Shown: one piece after another, positions 35,328-42,502 of the stretch
How positions within the stretch are numbered: position 1 is the stretch's first letter
Layout: the number at the start of each line of letters is the position of its first letter
Assembly: GCA_018715775.1 (NCBI GenBank)
Contig: DVKZ01000126.1
Coordinates: forward strand, 1-43,915
DNA from: Candidatus Fimousia stercorigallinarum
GTDB taxonomy: Bacteria; Bacillota; Clostridia; Lachnospirales; Lachnospiraceae
DNA: 43,915 nt
Reading direction: 5' to 3'
The notes under the pieces: generated by a model
What the model saw: only the letters and a program-made list of their open reading frames with translations
Told to the model about the DNA's origin: nothing
The model's database searches: none
Position numbers and translations under genes: made by a program

Positions 35328-36041
35328 TCACCCACCATCATTGCTGAATTCTCTAAATGCTTCTCTCCCTTTCCGCATCCGGGAAGTTATCCTGATATAA
35401 TTCATCTGGTCGATCCGAAATTGCCGGATCGCTCCATCTTCATAAGCGATCAGATTGTAATCCATTCCTATCAGAATAATCTTCCATGGACTGGCATGAT
35501 ATGCAGCAGTTATACTCTCCATATCTCCATTTTTCCCCTTCTTCCATCTGGTATAATGGAATGATAATTCACGATTCTTTGAAATCGCCTTCTGTATAGC
35601 ATCAAGTGAAAAAGAAAGACTTTCGTTCATACCCTTTATCCGGTCTTTGACATCAATTTTGCCATTCAGATCTTCTGCTTCCCACCGGCTGCAAAATCTC
35701 TTTATCTTATCCACCAGCTCCTGCGACTTTCTCATTGTAATCAGACGGGAAGACTGAATCGATTGAATCAATATCTTCATATCCGCATCTTCAAAGACAT
35801 GATTTTTCAAATAATAACCGGACGGCCTCTCTCTTCGATACCGGATATCCCATCCGATCGTTCGTAACACATGCATATCATCATAAATGCTCTTTCTTTC
35901 TGCATGGATGCCTCTGGAATCCATATCATCTATGATCTGCTTCATGGAGATCACATGCGTCTCATCCGTCTGTTCCCATAACAGCTTCATCAAATATATT
36001 AATTTGAATTTCTGATTCATCGATCTTGTCATCTTATCCAT
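35328..36041 (-). CDS. WYL-domain transcriptional regulator
   Basis: Regulator of 237 residues. The N-terminal winged helix (about 10-75) contains MKQIIDDMDSRGIHAERKSIYDDMHVLRTIGWDI; a helical linker follows, and the C-terminal region (about 140-230) has the beta-rich WYL fold (LSFHYTRWKK, then SPWKIILIGMDYNLIAYEDG and FRIDQMNYIRI). WYL domains sense small ligands or single-stranded nucleic acid. It lies seven bases upstream of the MacB-type ATPase gene on the same strand, so it probably controls that ABC operon. The start at 36041 is not firm: ribosome-site matches near the ATGs at 36041, 36032 and 36020 are all weak. Confidence 0.85.
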   Translation of the reverse strand: MDKMTRSMNQKFKLIYLMKLLWEQTDETHVISMKQIIDDMDSRGIHAERKSIYDDMHVLRTIGWDIRYRRERPSGYYLKNHVFEDADMKILIQSIQSSRLITMRKSQELVDKIKRFCSRWEAEDLNGKIDVKDRIKGMNESLSFSLDAIQKAISKNRELSFHYTRWKKGKNGDMESITAAYHASPWKIILIGMDYNLIAYEDGAIRQFRIDQMNYIRITSRMRKGREAFREFSNDGG

Positions 36042-36148
36042 CCATCTTTTCTCTTTTCTTGTATTTTAACATTTTTGTGCGGTAAAAGGAACCATTCAAA
36101 CCATACTTTCCAAGTTTTAGCAGTGATAAATACGATTTGTCTAGAAAA

Positions 36149-36181
36149 CAAAAAGAACCATAAAAATCATGGTTCTTTTTG
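36149..36181 (-). terminator. Intrinsic terminator, bidirectional in form
   Basis: CAAAAAGAACCAT (36149-36161) pairs perfectly with ATGGTTCTTTTTG (36169-36181) around a seven-base loop. On the minus strand it ends in a T run and would stop read-through from apbE and the glycosylase before the WYL gene. Confidence 0.85.
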
Positions 36182-36409
36182 TGTAGGAATTATGATATGT
36201 TAACTTTAAAACTGAACTGCATTTTGATCCAGCTGTCAGAGAAGAAGAAACCATACCGGTTTCCCCGTCACAGTAACAGCAATTGAGTATTTATAGTATG
36301 AGATTATGGATTAAAAAGTAATTTACTTCTCCATTATTATATAGCAAGTATCGACTTTTCTGCAATAATAGAAACAATACAACTTTTGCTTATTTTTCAT
36401 AGTTTTTTT
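36182..36409. other. Non-coding gap between the glycosylase gene and a terminator
   Basis: Together with the adjoining WYL leader this makes a 368-base stretch without a convincing gene. Besides the terminator at 36149-36181 I see only a short inverted repeat GAAACC/GGTTTC near 36248-36264, a CATAG/CTATG repeat next to the glycosylase stop, and a 29-codon open frame without a good ribosome site. It is likely 3' untranslated sequence, or could hide a small RNA. Confidence 0.4.
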
Positions 36410-36907
36410 CTATGATTTATTGAAAATCTGTTTCCAGTGTTCCTGCAAACGTTCCAGAGAATAAGCCGCATTTGCGGGACTGGTCGATGGGAGCGCCTGA
36501 ATCCTGATCTGGGTCTTCGGATAGATATACTTCATATATAATTTTTCCGCTAATCTTCCATTCGCAAACACAGCCTGGATATTTGGATAATCACGCAGCA
36601 ATTCCGGTATCCTCGCCGGAACCACATTGCGGATACTGCTGTCACTGGAGCCTTTTATATCACAGCTCTCAATTACATCCCAAATTCCAATCCCGGATTC
36701 TTTTAGCATACGTATCTTTTCTTCAACCGTCACCGGAACCGGATAGTCCGTCATGGATGCAAGCAGTTTCCAGAACCGGTTTTGCGGATGCCCGTAATAA
36801 AAAGACTGTTCTCTTGACTTTACCGATGGAAAACTTCCAAGGATAAGTACTTTTGTACAGGCATCTACAATCGGTTCAAACTCATGCTTTACATGTGTTT
36901 CCTTCAT
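36410..36907 (-). CDS. Uracil-DNA-glycosylase-fold enzyme (DNA-deoxyinosine glycosylase type)
   Basis: Base-excision repair enzyme of 165 residues. It has the UDG-superfamily water-activating region LILGSFPSVKSREQSFYYGHPQNRFW near residue 20-45, a central DVIESCDIKGSSDSSIRNVVP, VFANGR, and the DNA-minor-groove loop LPSTSPANA near the C terminus. This pattern fits the hypoxanthine (deoxyinosine) glycosylase group, family 6, which removes deaminated adenine, rather than classical Ung. The start codon overlaps the apbE stop by four bases (ATGA), so the two genes are translated together although no common function is evident. Confidence 0.85.
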   Translation of the reverse strand: MKETHVKHEFEPIVDACTKVLILGSFPSVKSREQSFYYGHPQNRFWKLLASMTDYPVPVTVEEKIRMLKESGIGIWDVIESCDIKGSSDSSIRNVVPARIPELLRDYPNIQAVFANGRLAEKLYMKYIYPKTQIRIQALPSTSPANAAYSLERLQEHWKQIFNKS

Positions 36908-37941
36908 TTTTTCACCTCTTCATAGTCATAGGATGATTCAAAATGATTTTCAATTCCTTCTGATATATATATATGATTCTCTTCATCCACAAGGATAAAG
37001 TCGAATTCCGTACTATGCTCCTTCCAATAGGCAATTGCTTTTTCCTTTCCAAGCACAAATAAGGCTGTAGAAAGACAATCCGCCTCTGTTCCGTTGTTGC
37101 TGACAATCGTAACTGATATCAGATCCGACTCTGCCGGTTTCCCTGTTTCCGGATCCAGAATATGATGATATGTCTTTCCTCCTTCTTCAAAATAACGCTC
37201 ATATGCGCCTGAGGTAATGATCGCTTCATCTTCTGCTTCATATGTTCCAACCATATCAAAGTGATCATTCGGAGCTTCAATTCCTACTCTCCAACGACTT
37301 CCGTCAATTCGTGTACCGATCGCCTGAATATTACCGCCGAGGCTGATAATGCCATGCTCCACGCCGTAGTCTTCAAAGATCTTTGCGATCGACTGAGACG
37401 TATACCCTTTTGCAACACCTCCAAAGTCAATCTGTGCACCATCCGATAATGTCACCGTATGGGTACTTTTATCAACCGTTACTTTATCCATTCCCATCTT
37501 GTTCATCAGAATCTCTTGAATGCTGCTTTCCTCCGGCACCTGATATTCTTTCGTTGTAAATCCCCATAAATCCATTAATGGATAAATCGTAATATCAAAT
37601 GCTCCCCCTGTCTCTTCTGAAATTTTCTGTGCACATTCAATCAACTCAATCGTTTCATCAGATACTTCCCCTTCTTGATTCTCATTCAGAATACTTACCT
37701 CACTGTCTTCTTTCCCAACGGACCACATATCATCCAGTCTTTCAATTTCTGTTTTCGCCGCATCAAGTGCTTCATTCCGATTTTCTCCATAAGCCCGCAG
37801 CGCCATATACGTGTCCATTGCATTCAATTCGATCGAAGACTCCTCCTGATCACTCGCCGAATCAGAAATTGTTCCGCTGCATGCTGCAAGCAAAAGCATC
37901 ACAGCAAAAAACACAAACACCATATAAATCTTTCTCTTCAT
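36904..37941 (-). CDS. apbE: FAD:protein FMN transferase, lipoprotein ApbE
   Basis: Extracytoplasmic flavin transferase that links FMN to threonine in redox proteins such as Rnf/Nqr subunits and FMN-binding-domain electron carriers. It begins with a lipoprotein signal (VMLLLAACSG, lipid-bearing Cys21), then VSILNENQEGEV, DFGGVAKGYTSQSI, SLGGNIQAIG, HHILDPETGKPAESD and ADCLSTALFVLG, all ApbE family motifs; 345 residues is a usual length. ATG at 37941 has GTGGTGAAAT upstream. No flavoprotein target is encoded in the window. Its promoter carries a Fur-box-like palindrome, suggesting iron control. Confidence 0.95.
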   Translation of the reverse strand: MKRKIYMVFVFFAVMLLLAACSGTISDSASDQEESSIELNAMDTYMALRAYGENRNEALDAAKTEIERLDDMWSVGKEDSEVSILNENQEGEVSDETIELIECAQKISEETGGAFDITIYPLMDLWGFTTKEYQVPEESSIQEILMNKMGMDKVTVDKSTHTVTLSDGAQIDFGGVAKGYTSQSIAKIFEDYGVEHGIISLGGNIQAIGTRIDGSRWRVGIEAPNDHFDMVGTYEAEDEAIITSGAYERYFEEGGKTYHHILDPETGKPAESDLISVTIVSNNGTEADCLSTALFVLGKEKAIAYWKEHSTEFDFILVDEENHIYISEGIENHFESSYDYEEVKK

Positions 37942-37959
37942 ATTTCACCACTCTTTTTT

Positions 37960-37974
37960 TGAGATTCGTTCTCA
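37960..37974 (-). promoter_or_regulatory. Fur-box-like palindrome in the apbE leader
   Basis: The 15-base site reads TGAGAACGAATCTCA on the minus strand and differs at two positions from the classical Fur core TGAGAATNATTCTCA. It lies between the -10 box and the start codon of apbE, a position where a bound repressor would block transcription. Functional assignment is inference. Confidence 0.4.
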
Positions 37975-37988
37975 TTTTATTTTTTTCT

Positions 37989-38017
37989 ATATTACACAAT
38001 TTCCGATAAAGAATCAA
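37989..38017 (-). promoter_or_regulatory. Promoter of apbE
   Basis: Minus-strand TTGATT (38012-38017), 17-base spacer, TAATAT (37989-37994), about 47 bases before the start codon. Confidence 0.55.
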
Positions 38018-38025
38018 GTACTGTG

Positions 38026-38075
38026 AAAAAAGAACCTGTTTTCCGCTTCACTTGCGGTAAAAACAGGTTCTTTTT
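38026..38075 (-). terminator. Intrinsic terminator after the amino-acid ABC ATPase
   Basis: AAAAAAGAACCTGTTTT-CCGC (38026-38046) pairs with GCGG-TAAAAACAGGTTCTTTTT (38054-38075) with one small bulge; the minus-strand T run follows. It closes the amino-acid transporter operon and insulates apbE. Confidence 0.9.
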
Positions 38076-38082
38076 GTATTAT

Positions 38083-38826
38083 TTACAAGATTTTCGATAA
38101 AAATGCCTGTAATCGTTCATTTTTCGGATGATCGAACACTTCTTCCGGCGTTCCGTCCTCGGCAATCTTTCCTCCATCCAGGAAAATGATCCGGTTGGCA
38201 ACTTCCCGCGCAAATCCCATTTCGTGTGTTACGCAGATCATCGTCATACCAGAAGTTGCAAGTTCTTTCATAACTTCCAAAACCTCTCCTACCATCTCTG
38301 GGTCAAGCGCTGAGGTCGGCTCATCAAATAAAATGACTTCCGGTTCCATTGCCAGCGCACGGCAGATGGCTACACGCTGTTTTTGCCCTCCGGATAACTG
38401 CGAAGGATATGCTCCTGCCTTTTCTGCCAAACCGACTCTCTCCAGCAGTTCCATGCCTTTCTGTTCCGCCTCTTTTTTGGAAAGCCCTTTTAATTTAATC
38501 GGTGCGATCGTCAGATTTTCCAGAATCGTCTTATGTGGAAACAGATTAAAATGCTGAAATACCATCATCATGGACTGACGGATTTTATTGATATTATTTT
38601 TCGGATCTGTCACTTCTGTTCCATCCAGATAAATATGTCCGCCTGTAGGATCCTCCAGCAGGTTTAGACATCTTAAGAATGTCGATTTTCCGCATCCGGA
38701 TGGTCCCAAAATAACAAGTACTTCCCCTTTTTTTATGTCTGTTGTAATTCCATTTAATACGTTAACATCACCAAACGATTTTTTCAGATCTTCTACATGG
38801 ATCATAACTTCATTATCTTTCATCAT
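38083..38826 (-). CDS. glnQ: Polar amino-acid ABC transporter ATPase (GlnQ-like)
   Basis: ATPase of 247 residues driving uptake of a polar amino acid. Walker A is GPSGCGKST, the Q-loop [17 protein letters not shown], signature [15 protein letters not shown], Walker [15 protein letters not shown], switch His in VTHEMGFA; the pattern of the last three with the [17 protein letters not shown] tail is typical of the GlnQ/HisP group. ATG at 38826 has GGAG eight bases upstream and overlaps the end of the fused binding-protein/permease gene by 14 bases. Glutamine is the usual ligand of this group, but cystine or others cannot be excluded, so the symbol is by family. Confidence 0.92.
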   Translation of the reverse strand: MMKDNEVMIHVEDLKKSFGDVNVLNGITTDIKKGEVLVILGPSGCGKSTFLRCLNLLEDPTGGHIYLDGTEVTDPKNNINKIRQSMMMVFQHFNLFPHKTILENLTIAPIKLKGLSKKEAEQKGMELLERVGLAEKAGAYPSQLSGGQKQRVAICRALAMEPEVILFDEPTSALDPEMVGEVLEVMKELATSGMTMICVTHEMGFAREVANRIIFLDGGKIAEDGTPEEVFDHPKNERLQAFLSKIL

Positions 38827-40330
38827 TCTTCAGTCTCCTTTCCAGTTTTCCTACCAGCATTGATAAGACCATAACGATGATCAGGTAGATTGCCGCTACT
38901 GTCAGCAACGGGAAGAACGCTTCATATGTACGGCTTCGAATGAAATCTCCGCCTCTTGTCAGATCCATGATTCCGATGTAGCCGGAAATCGATGTTTCTT
39001 TTAACAATACGATAAATTCGTTTCCGAGTGCCGGAAGCACATTTTTAAACGCCTGTGGAAGAATAAAATACCGCATTGTCTGTACATACGTAAATCCAAG
39101 GCTTCGTCCCGCTTCAAACTGTCCCGGATCGATCGATGTCAGACCGGAACGGACGATTTCTGCGATATAGGCAGAAGAATTTAGTCCAAAAGCAACTACC
39201 GCTACGAGGACTTTACTGATATTGCTGCTCGCAAAAATAACATAGTATATGATCAACAACTGGATCATCGCAGGAGTTCCGCGGATGATCGTCAGATACG
39301 CCTTTAGGATCCAATTCAAAATTGTCAGTTTTCCGGTCGTATCACAGGAAAATCTCAAAACCGCAATAACAAAACCGAAAACAATACCGATAATTACGGC
39401 AAAAAATGTAATTTCTAACGTTGTCAAAAGTCCATTTGCCAGATACTGCCATCTGTTTTCTTCAATAAAGTTCTGGTGGATACTCTTCTGCAGATCAAAC
39501 GAGCTTGCAGACTCACCGTTGCGCACTACGATCACCTGTTTGGATGTCGTATAAGGATCCGTAAAATCGATATTCTGCAGACGGTCTTCTGTCACAGTCA
39601 TGCCGGCAACACCGATATCTGCTTTTCCGGACTGCACAGCTGTAATAATTGAATCAAACTGCATATCTTCGATTTCCAATTTCATACCGAGCTGATCGGC
39701 AACCGCTTGTGCCATCTCTGCGTCGATTCCGACGATCTCACCATTTTCACGATATTCATATGGTTCAAATTCTGCATTTGTTGCCATGATCAGTGTTCCG
39801 TTTGATGTGCCCACATCATCCGGTGATTCATAAGGCTGTGTTCCTTTCGTATCATCCCCGATATAATTACCGATGATCTGATCCATCGTTCCGTCTTCCT
39901 TAATCTTGGCAAGGGCATCATTGATGCTTTCTGTCAATTCTTCATTACCCTTTGCCACACAGATCGCGTATTCTTCTTCTACAAGTGCCTCATCCAGAAT
40001 AGACAGATCCGAATTGTTCGCCACAAATGCCTTTGCAGGCTGCTCATCAATTACAACACAATCCACTTTTCCCTGTTTCAGTGCCTGAATGGCATCCGCA
40101 CCTTTGTTATAGCCCTGTACGGTCGCACCTTCTTCATCTGATGCATAAATATCTCCCGTCGTACCGAGCTGTACGCCAATTGTCTTACCTGCAAGATCCT
40201 CCGGCGAATGGACCGGCGACTCTCCAATGTCATCGTTACCGGAACTGCATCCGGTGAACATTCCTGCAATGATGATAAAAACCAAAATGACAGGAATCAG
40301 CCTGCGGCTGTATTTTTTCTTGCTTCTCAT
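38813..40330 (-). CDS. Amino-acid ABC binding protein fused to permease, binding domain in permuted order
   Basis: Lipoprotein-anchored binding protein joined to an inner-membrane permease, 505 residues from the ATG at 40330 (AGGAAGG upstream; the ATG at 40339 touches it). Cys28 closes a lipobox-like FTGC. Residues 43-160 match the second part of a type-3 solute-binding domain ([17 protein letters not shown] to [15 protein letters not shown]); after a linker, residues 178-271 match its first part ([20 protein letters not shown] to [17 protein letters not shown]). The order is the reverse of normal. The permease (about 293-500) follows with the conserved loop [22 protein letters not shown]. 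It pairs with the GlnQ-like ATPase to import a polar amino acid. An alternative reading is two tandem domains, each having lost one half. Confidence 0.92.
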   Translation of the reverse strand: MRSKKKYSRRLIPVILVFIIIAGMFTGCSSGNDDIGESPVHSPEDLAGKTIGVQLGTTGDIYASDEEGATVQGYNKGADAIQALKQGKVDCVVIDEQPAKAFVANNSDLSILDEALVEEEYAICVAKGNEELTESINDALAKIKEDGTMDQIIGNYIGDDTKGTQPYESPDDVGTSNGTLIMATNAEFEPYEYRENGEIVGIDAEMAQAVADQLGMKLEIEDMQFDSIITAVQSGKADIGVAGMTVTEDRLQNIDFTDPYTTSKQVIVVRNGESASSFDLQKSIHQNFIEENRWQYLANGLLTTLEITFFAVIIGIVFGFVIAVLRFSCDTTGKLTILNWILKAYLTIIRGTPAMIQLLIIYYVIFASSNISKVLVAVVAFGLNSSAYIAEIVRSGLTSIDPGQFEAGRSLGFTYVQTMRYFILPQAFKNVLPALGNEFIVLLKETSISGYIGIMDLTRGGDFIRSRTYEAFFPLLTVAAIYLIIVMVLSMLVGKLERRLKNDER

Positions 40331-40408
40331 TATCCTCATCCTTCCTGGGCAAATAGATTTTTTATAACAGGCGGCCTTTTTTCACTGCCCGTATGGTTCT
40401 ATGAAGTA

Positions 40409-40445
40409 GCAAAGGTGCATTACCATCGAGGTAATGCACCTTTGC
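40409..40445 (-). other. Perfect 16-base hairpin in the leader of the amino-acid transporter mRNA
   Basis: GCAAAGGTGCATTACC (40409-40424) pairs without mismatch with GGTAATGCACCTTTGC (40430-40445) across ATCGA. No T tract follows on either strand, so it is not a usual terminator. Near-repeats of CTGCCCG with a nearby TTC..ATGA flank it at 40385 and 40450. It would form about 20 bases into the minus-strand transcript. Confidence 0.7.
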
Positions 40446-40470
40446 CTGCTGCCCGATTCTTATGATAACC

Positions 40471-40499
40471 ATTTTACAACAGAATGTATAAAAAGTCAC
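40471..40499 (-). promoter_or_regulatory. Promoter of the amino-acid ABC operon
   Basis: Minus-strand GTGACT (40494-40499), 17-base spacer, TAAAAT (40471-40476). The -35 box is weak, which suits an activated promoter. The resulting leader is about 130 bases. Confidence 0.5.
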
Positions 40500-40500
40500 G

Positions 40501-40528
40501 GATTAATTGCATAAATATGCAATTAATC
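40501..40528. promoter_or_regulatory. 13-base perfect inverted repeat, possible operator
   Basis: GATTAATTGCATA (40501-40513) and TATGCAATTAATC (40516-40528) are exact reverse complements around AA. The site abuts the -35 box of the minus-strand amino-acid operon and lies 20 bases before the plus-strand promoter of the riboswitch, so one protein could control both directions. The binding protein is not known. Confidence 0.6.
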
Positions 40529-40547
40529 TGCTATAAACTTCTCTTTA

Positions 40548-40576
40548 TTGACATTTCCATCTTTCTATGCTATTAA
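40548..40576 (+). promoter_or_regulatory. Promoter of the ZTP riboswitch / formate channel transcript
   Basis: TTGACA (40548-40553), 17-base spacer, TATTAA (40571-40576) with an extended TGC in front. Transcription would start at about 40583, exactly where the riboswitch begins. Confidence 0.7.
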
Positions 40577-40582
40577 TAAACT

Positions 40583-40653
40583 ATCTTATTTGCTGACGGA
40601 TATGTGAATTGACACAGTGCAGATAAGGGGAATCAATGCCGACCGTCTGGGCA
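40583..40653 (+). ncRNA. ZTP (pfl) riboswitch
   Basis: Aptamer sensing ZTP, a purine-pathway intermediate that rises when 10-formyl-tetrahydrofolate is short. P1 CTTAT (40585-40589)/ATAAG (40623-40627) encloses the conserved GCTGACGGA (40592-40600) and P2 TGTG/CACA (40603-40616). The 3' domain AATGCCGACCGTCTGGGCA (about 40635-40653) carries the highly conserved pfl motif, with P3 TGCC/GGCA and a pseudoknot CCGTC (40643-40647) to GACGG (40595-40599). The arrangement and sequence agree with the known Fusobacterium-type ZTP aptamer as I recall it. It precedes a formate/nitrite-family channel, consistent with one-carbon control. Confidence 0.92.
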
Positions 40654-40682
40654 GCCTGTTGATCTAACCGGGCTGTTTTTTT
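40652..40682 (+). terminator. Riboswitch-controlled terminator
   Basis: CAGCCTGTT (40652-40660) pairs with AACCGGGCTG (40666-40675; one bulged C), followed by seven T. Its first two bases also belong to aptamer stem P3, so ligand-bound aptamer and terminator exclude each other: ZTP should turn the downstream gene on. Confidence 0.88.
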
Positions 40683-40750
40683 ATTTCACAAGAAAATGTT
40701 TCTGTTGTTATAAAAGCAGTCCACCCCAGTAGAAAAGGAGAATATGACCC

Positions 40751-41368
40751 ATGAAAATGAAAGAATTATGGATACAAAGTATTTTGGCAGGAATCTGCAT
40801 CGGCATCGGCGGGACTTTTTTCCTCGCGATCGACAACAAAGTGATCGGAGCTTTGTTCTTTACTCTCGGTTTATTTACGATCGTTACGAGAGGCTTTCAT
40901 CTTTTTACAGGAAGGATCGGCTATGTACTGGACAATCCTGCTTCTTATTCCGCAAGCCTTCTGATTACCTGGATCGGCAATCTGATCGGAACGAATCTCG
41001 TTTCCCTCGGCATACATTTTTCAAGAAGTGCCTCTTCGTTCCAGGAAAAAGCAGCTTCGATGTGTGAGATAAAGATACATGACAGTCTTCTGAGTTTATT
41101 TATACTCGGCATTTTCTGTAATATTTTAATGTACATCGCCGTTGACGGTTTCCGCACAAACGGCCATGAATGCGGCAAATACATCGGTCTGTTTTTATGT
41201 GTTGCCGGCTTTATTCTGGCCGGATTTGAACACTGCATTGCCGATATGTTTTATTTCGGAATGGCAAATGCCTGGTCAGTCCGCACTGTGATCTGCCTGC
41301 TCATTATCACGGCAGGAAATATTGTTGGCGGACTTTTGATCCCGGTCTGCCGCAAACTTTTAAGATAA
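40751..41368 (+). CDS. Short formate/nitrite transporter family channel
   Basis: Integral membrane channel of the FNT (FocA/NirC) family, 205 residues with six hydrophobic segments, shorter than the usual 260 or more because the N- and C-terminal tails are minimal. The typical FNT features are present: a re-entrant region TRGFHLFTGRIGY, NLIGTN, CNILMYIAVDGF, and GFEHCIADMFYFGMAN containing the conserved pore histidine. ATG at 40751 follows AAAAGGAG. Upstream sits a ZTP riboswitch, so formate is the likeliest substrate: opening or raising a formate channel when folate one-carbon units run low would supply formate for purine synthesis. Export of excess formate from fermentation is the other possibility. 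Confidence 0.88.
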   Translation: MKMKELWIQSILAGICIGIGGTFFLAIDNKVIGALFFTLGLFTIVTRGFHLFTGRIGYVLDNPASYSASLLITWIGNLIGTNLVSLGIHFSRSASSFQEKAASMCEIKIHDSLLSLFILGIFCNILMYIAVDGFRTNGHECGKYIGLFLCVAGFILAGFEHCIADMFYFGMANAWSVRTVICLLIITAGNIVGGLLIPVCRKLLR

Positions 41369-41374
41369 CTGAAG

Positions 41375-41421
41375 AAAGGCATCGTTTTATCATCTTCATG
41401 GATGACAAAACGATGCCTTTT
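41375..41421. terminator. Bidirectional terminator overlapping the 3' end of a coding region
   Basis: AAAGGCATCGTTTT (41375-41388) pairs perfectly with AAAACGATGCCTTT (41407-41420), with an inner ATCATC/GATGA stem and a T run on the plus side. The stop codon and last codons of the minus-strand EEP gene lie inside the loop and right arm. It stops the formate-channel transcript and the opposing EEP transcript. Confidence 0.85.
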
Positions 41422-42487
41422 CATTTGTTTCATTTAATTTTATTGTAATCTTCACCGGATTATGATCTGCATATTCAAATCCATAGTCTTTCGTCTCTAA
41501 TTCCTGAATCTCTATATTCGGCGATGCGATAAATCCATCCAGCATATAATACTGTGTATCCTCGCTTCCTTCATTATACGGCTCATTTAACAAACGGGAG
41601 GTCGGAACAGAATCATCCATCACGATCTGCCAGCCTTCTTGAAAGTAGTCTTCCGGAAATTCCCCTGCTATAAAGTGGTCGGTGTTTTTCACCGGATATT
41701 TATCCGGATCGACGCAGGAAAAACTCTGATTAAAATCTCCTCCGGCAATGACATAGTTGCCTTTTTCATATTCCTCCTGCATTACTTCCGCAAGCATCCG
41801 GCTCTGCCTCAATTTTCCTTCGCCGGAATCATAAGCTTCCAGATGAAGATTAATCAATACCAGTTCTTGATCGCTTCCTTCGATCGGAGTCCTCTGGACC
41901 AGTAAACAGCGCTTCAGATTACACATGCTGACCGGCCATCGGAATGAGGATGGAAAAGCAATTCGCTCCGCATCCGTTACTTCATAACTGCTCAATGTCA
42001 TAATTCCGCTGTAGACTTTTCCAATGGGTGGAAACGGATACGGTACAAACCTGCACGCAAAATTCAGTGCATAAGTCATAACGCCTCCGGTATTTTCCCA
42101 TAATTCACGCGCTTCATTTATATAGTAAGAGCGCCTCGAATTTCGATCGGTTTCCTGAAGAAAATATACATCCGCATCCTGCTCTTGCAGCTGTTTTTTT
42201 ATTCCTTTCATATTGTCCAGGATCAATTGCCGTGAATCAGGACGTACGCGTTCCCCTCCATCCATAAAGAAATCTTCTGTTTTGCTTAAAGCTCCGTAGC
42301 CGATATTATACGTCAAAATAGAAATCGTATCCTCTTTGTTCAGCTTCTTCGTAGATGCTCCTTCTGCCGTTATCTGTTCTTTTTCAGAAGGACGGTATTC
42401 CGTCACTCTCAAATAAATTACAAGTCCGACCGCTGCAATGACAATGCCTCCCAAAATGCCCAGACATATTCTTCGTATCTTCTTCAT
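41396..42487 (-). CDS. Membrane-anchored endonuclease/exonuclease/phosphatase-fold hydrolase
   Basis: Extracytoplasmic metal-dependent phosphodiesterase-like enzyme of 363 residues. One N-terminal membrane helix (about 7-25) anchors it. The EEP-fold active-site residues are all visible: Asn in ILTYNIGYG, Glu in FLQETDRNS, Asp-Asn in AGGDFNQSF, and the final Asp-His in YADHNPV. Family members cut DNA, phosphoinositides or sphingomyelin; nothing here fixes the target. I chose ATG at 42487 with GAGGG five bases upstream; the frame upstream starts with TTG at 42499. It lies 15 bases after cysK. The final codons form one arm of the terminator shared with the formate-channel gene. Confidence 0.85.
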   Translation of the reverse strand: MKKIRRICLGILGGIVIAAVGLVIYLRVTEYRPSEKEQITAEGASTKKLNKEDTISILTYNIGYGALSKTEDFFMDGGERVRPDSRQLILDNMKGIKKQLQEQDADVYFLQETDRNSRRSYYINEARELWENTGGVMTYALNFACRFVPYPFPPIGKVYSGIMTLSSYEVTDAERIAFPSSFRWPVSMCNLKRCLLVQRTPIEGSDQELVLINLHLEAYDSGEGKLRQSRMLAEVMQEEYEKGNYVIAGGDFNQSFSCVDPDKYPVKNTDHFIAGEFPEDYFQEGWQIVMDDSVPTSRLLNEPYNEGSEDTQYYMLDGFIASPNIEIQELETKDYGFEYADHNPVKITIKLNETNEKASFCHP

Positions 42488-42502
42488 CTTTTCCCTCAAC
42501 TT

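Noticed and set aside
36197..36286. A 29-codon open frame on the plus strand.
   Set aside because: No convincing ribosome site at proper distance, no recognisable motif, and composition (basic, ending HSNSN) gives no reason to believe it is translated.
40409..40445. The 16-base hairpin as an intrinsic terminator.
   Set aside because: No T tract follows on either strand, and on the minus strand it lies inside the leader of an operon.
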